DNA from: Kluyvera intermedia
Lineage (GTDB): Bacteria > Pseudomonadota > Gammaproteobacteria > Enterobacterales > Enterobacteriaceae
Assembly (NCBI RefSeq): GCF_021440345.1
Contig: NZ_JAKCNS010000042.1
Coordinates: 1-64,000, forward strand
Reading direction: 5' to 3'
Length of the DNA stretch: 64,000 nt
The position numbers were made by a program, and so were the translations under genes. Positions 62,644 through 64,000 of the stretch are shown here, piece by piece. Numbering within the stretch: position 1 is the stretch's first letter; each line of letters opens with the position of its first letter. Below the pieces are notes generated by a model. It was given only the letters and a program-made list of their open reading frames with translations, was not told the DNA's origin and made no database searches.

Positions 62644-62668
62644 AAAAGGCCGCTATGCGGCCTTTTTC
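62644..62668. terminator. Shared yhbY/greA terminator
   Basis: AAAAGGCCGC-TAT-GCGGCCTTTTT, 6-bp G+C stem with A and T arms on both strands, in the gap between convergent yhbY and greA. Confidence 0.88.
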
Positions 62669-62710
62669 TTATCTTTACACTCAATCAACATTTTGAGTGT
62701 CGAACAAAAC

Positions 62711-63187
62711 TTACAGATAATCCACTTTGATGATTTCAAACTCAACTTCACCACCCGGTGTGCGGATAACGACCACGTCATCCTGCTCTTTGCCGATAAG
62801 GCCACGAGCAATCGGTGAGTTCACAGAAATCAGGTTCTGTTTGAAGTCAGCTTCATCATCACCCACGATACGGTAGGTTTGTTCTTCATCGTTGTCCAGG
62901 TTCAACACCTTCACGGTAGCACCAAAGATCACGCGGCCATTGTTTGGTATCCGGGTGATATCGATAACCTGCGCATTAGACAGCTTCGCTTCGATATCCT
63001 TGATACGACCCTCGCAGAAGCCCTGCTGCTCACGCGCAGCATGGTACTCGGCGTTTTCTTTCAGGTCACCGTGCTCGCGCGCTTCAGCGATGGACGCGAT
63101 GATTTCCGGGCGACGTACGGACTTGAGAAAATCCAGTTCTTCACGCAGTTTTTCTGCACCACGAAGGGTCATCGGAATAGCTTGCAT
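62711..63187 (-). CDS. greA: Transcript cleavage factor GreA
   Basis: Rescues backtracked RNA polymerase by stimulating transcript cleavage through the secondary channel. 158 residues: N-terminal coiled coil (~10-75) tipped by the acidic Asp41-Glu44 (GDLKENAEY), C-terminal globular domain. Start MQAIPMTL is the E. coli one. A leader hairpin with a T run sits about 90-130 bp upstream, the GraL arrangement. Confidence 0.98.
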   Translation of the reverse strand: MQAIPMTLRGAEKLREELDFLKSVRRPEIIASIAEAREHGDLKENAEYHAAREQQGFCEGRIKDIEAKLSNAQVIDITRIPNNGRVIFGATVKVLNLDNDEEQTYRIVGDDEADFKQNLISVNSPIARGLIGKEQDDVVVIRTPGGEVEFEIIKVDYL

Positions 63188-63278
63188 CGTTATACCTCTT
63201 AAACATTCCTGTAGGGAGCGACTCACACCGCTCCGGCTGTTAAGCCCGCCTGTGTCGCTATCAACACCAGGCCAGAAG

Positions 63279-63314
63279 CAAAAGAAAACCGACCCGGGTA
63301 CAAAGCCCCAGGTC
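63279..63314 (-). ncRNA. graL: greA leader attenuator, 3' end of GraL-like sRNA
   Basis: On the minus strand GACC-T-GGG...CCC-G-GGTC forms a stem of 7 pairs (63291-63314), followed by GGTTTTCTTTT. It lies ~91 bp before the greA start. In E. coli most greA transcripts stop at such a leader terminator, producing the GraL RNAs. The RNA 5' end, nearer 63400, I cannot place. Confidence 0.7.
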
Positions 63315-63433
63315 AGCAGTAATTTTTAATTTGATACGTATTTTACCCTGAAGTTCACTACGGGTCATCGTTTACTTTACAGGGCTTTGCGCCGTAGTAT
63401 GACGGCTTGTTTCCAGGTTGTTAGCGCGAGATT

Positions 63434-64000
63434 ATGCGATTTTCCAGATTTATCATCGGATTGACTACCACTATAGCGTTTAGCGTTCAGGCCGCGAATG
63501 TTGATGAATACATCAATCAGCTTCCTGCCGGGGCCAACCTCGCGCTTTTGGTACAGAAAGTGGGCGCTCCCGCGCCGCTCATTGATTATCACGGGCAACA
63601 GATGGCACTGCCAGCCAGTACGCAGAAGGTACTGACCGCGCTGGCGGCGCTGTTACAGCTCGGCCCGGACTTCCGTTTTACCACCACGCTTGAGACCAAA
63701 GGCAGTGTTGATAACGGTACGCTGAAAGGTGACCTTATTGCACGATTTGGCGGCGATCCGACGCTAAAACGTCAGGATATTCGCAATATGGTGGCGACGC
63801 TAAAAAAATCTGGCGTGCAAAATATCGAGGGAAACATACTCATCGATACCTCCATTTTTGCCAGTCACGATAAAGCCCCAGGCTGGCCGTGGAACGATAT
63901 GACGCAGTGTTTTAGCGCCCCTCCGGCGGCGGCAATTATTGACCGCAACTGCTTCTCGATTTCGTTATACAGCGCCCAAAAAGCCAATGATATGGCGTTT
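63434..64000 (+). CDS. dacB: D-alanyl-D-alanine carboxypeptidase/endopeptidase DacB (PBP4), 5' part
   Basis: Periplasmic PBP4 that trims and cuts peptidoglycan cross-links. 189 codons are visible before the right edge, so the C-terminal ~290 are missing. Signal peptide ~1-20 (FSVQAA-N), then the catalytic SxxK in ASTQKVLTALAAL with Ser near residue 62, as in E. coli. Divergent from greA. Confidence 0.93.
   Translation, partial: MRFSRFIIGLTTTIAFSVQAANVDEYINQLPAGANLALLVQKVGAPAPLIDYHGQQMALPASTQKVLTALAALLQLGPDFRFTTTLETKGSVDNGTLKGDLIARFGGDPTLKRQDIRNMVATLKKSGVQNIEGNILIDTSIFASHDKAPGWPWNDMTQCFSAPPAAAIIDRNCFSISLYSAQKANDMAF

Overview
The window is a stretch of enteric (Enterobacteriaceae) chromosome. 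Gene order from rnpB/garK to dacB follows the Escherichia coli map around 70-72 min, and most proteins match my memory of their E. coli orthologues in length and motifs. It is not E. coli K-12. The prlF-yhaV toxin-antitoxin, yhbO and yhbX are absent, the aga locus is intact in agaW-E-F-A, agaBCDI is replaced by a MalX/MalY-like pair, and a complete cus copper/silver efflux locus lies between yraR and yhbP. An Enterobacter, Klebsiella or Citrobacter-like genus is plausible, but the sequence alone does not fix the genus.

Layout. 1-700: an unassigned A+T-rich flank and the RNase P RNA gene (minus). 0.7-7.0 kb: galactarate catabolism, garPLRK (minus) divergent from garD. 7.0-18.4 kb: N-acetylgalactosamine/galactosamine catabolism (agaR, then kbaZ-agaVWEFA and agaS-kbaY, with clustered AgaR-type operators), followed by a glucose-family PTS permease and a MalY-type PLP enzyme. 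18.4-23.7 kb: rsmI, and lpoA-yraN-diaA-dolP, then yraR; cell-envelope and ribosome maintenance. 23.8-34.0 kb: cusCFBA (minus), an orphan sugar-type solute-binding protein, and cusRS (plus). 34.0-39.1 kb: yhbP, yhbQ, yhbS, the anaerobic ubiquinone genes ubiT and ubiUV, and yhbW. 39.2-40.4 kb: mtr. 40.6-53.1 kb: a minus-strand information-processing block, yrbN-deaD, nlpI, pnp, rpsO, truB, rbfA, infB, nusA, rimP, metY. 53.4-56.4 kb: argG, then an AraC regulator divergent from an AhpD-like reductase. 56.5-61.4 kb: leuU, secG, glmM, folP, ftsH. 61.5-64 kb: rlmE, yhbY, greA with an attenuated leader, and the start of dacB, cut by the right edge.

How the genes work together. Gar enzymes turn galactarate into pyruvate, tartronate semialdehyde and glycerate-2-phosphate. 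Aga proteins import and phosphorylate GalNAc, deacetylate it (AgaA), deaminate/isomerise it (AgaS) and cleave tagatose-1,6-bisphosphate (KbaY with KbaZ). CusRS senses periplasmic Cu(I)/Ag(I) and drives CusCFBA. UbiT, UbiU and UbiV make ubiquinone without oxygen. The nusA-infB block, pnp-rpsO and deaD form the translation and RNA-decay core.

The least explained parts are the MalX/MalY-like pair, whose permease gene has patchy base composition; the transporter-less solute-binding protein between cusC and cusR; and the AraC/AhpD-like pair. All functional statements come from reading the sequence and family knowledge; no searches were run.
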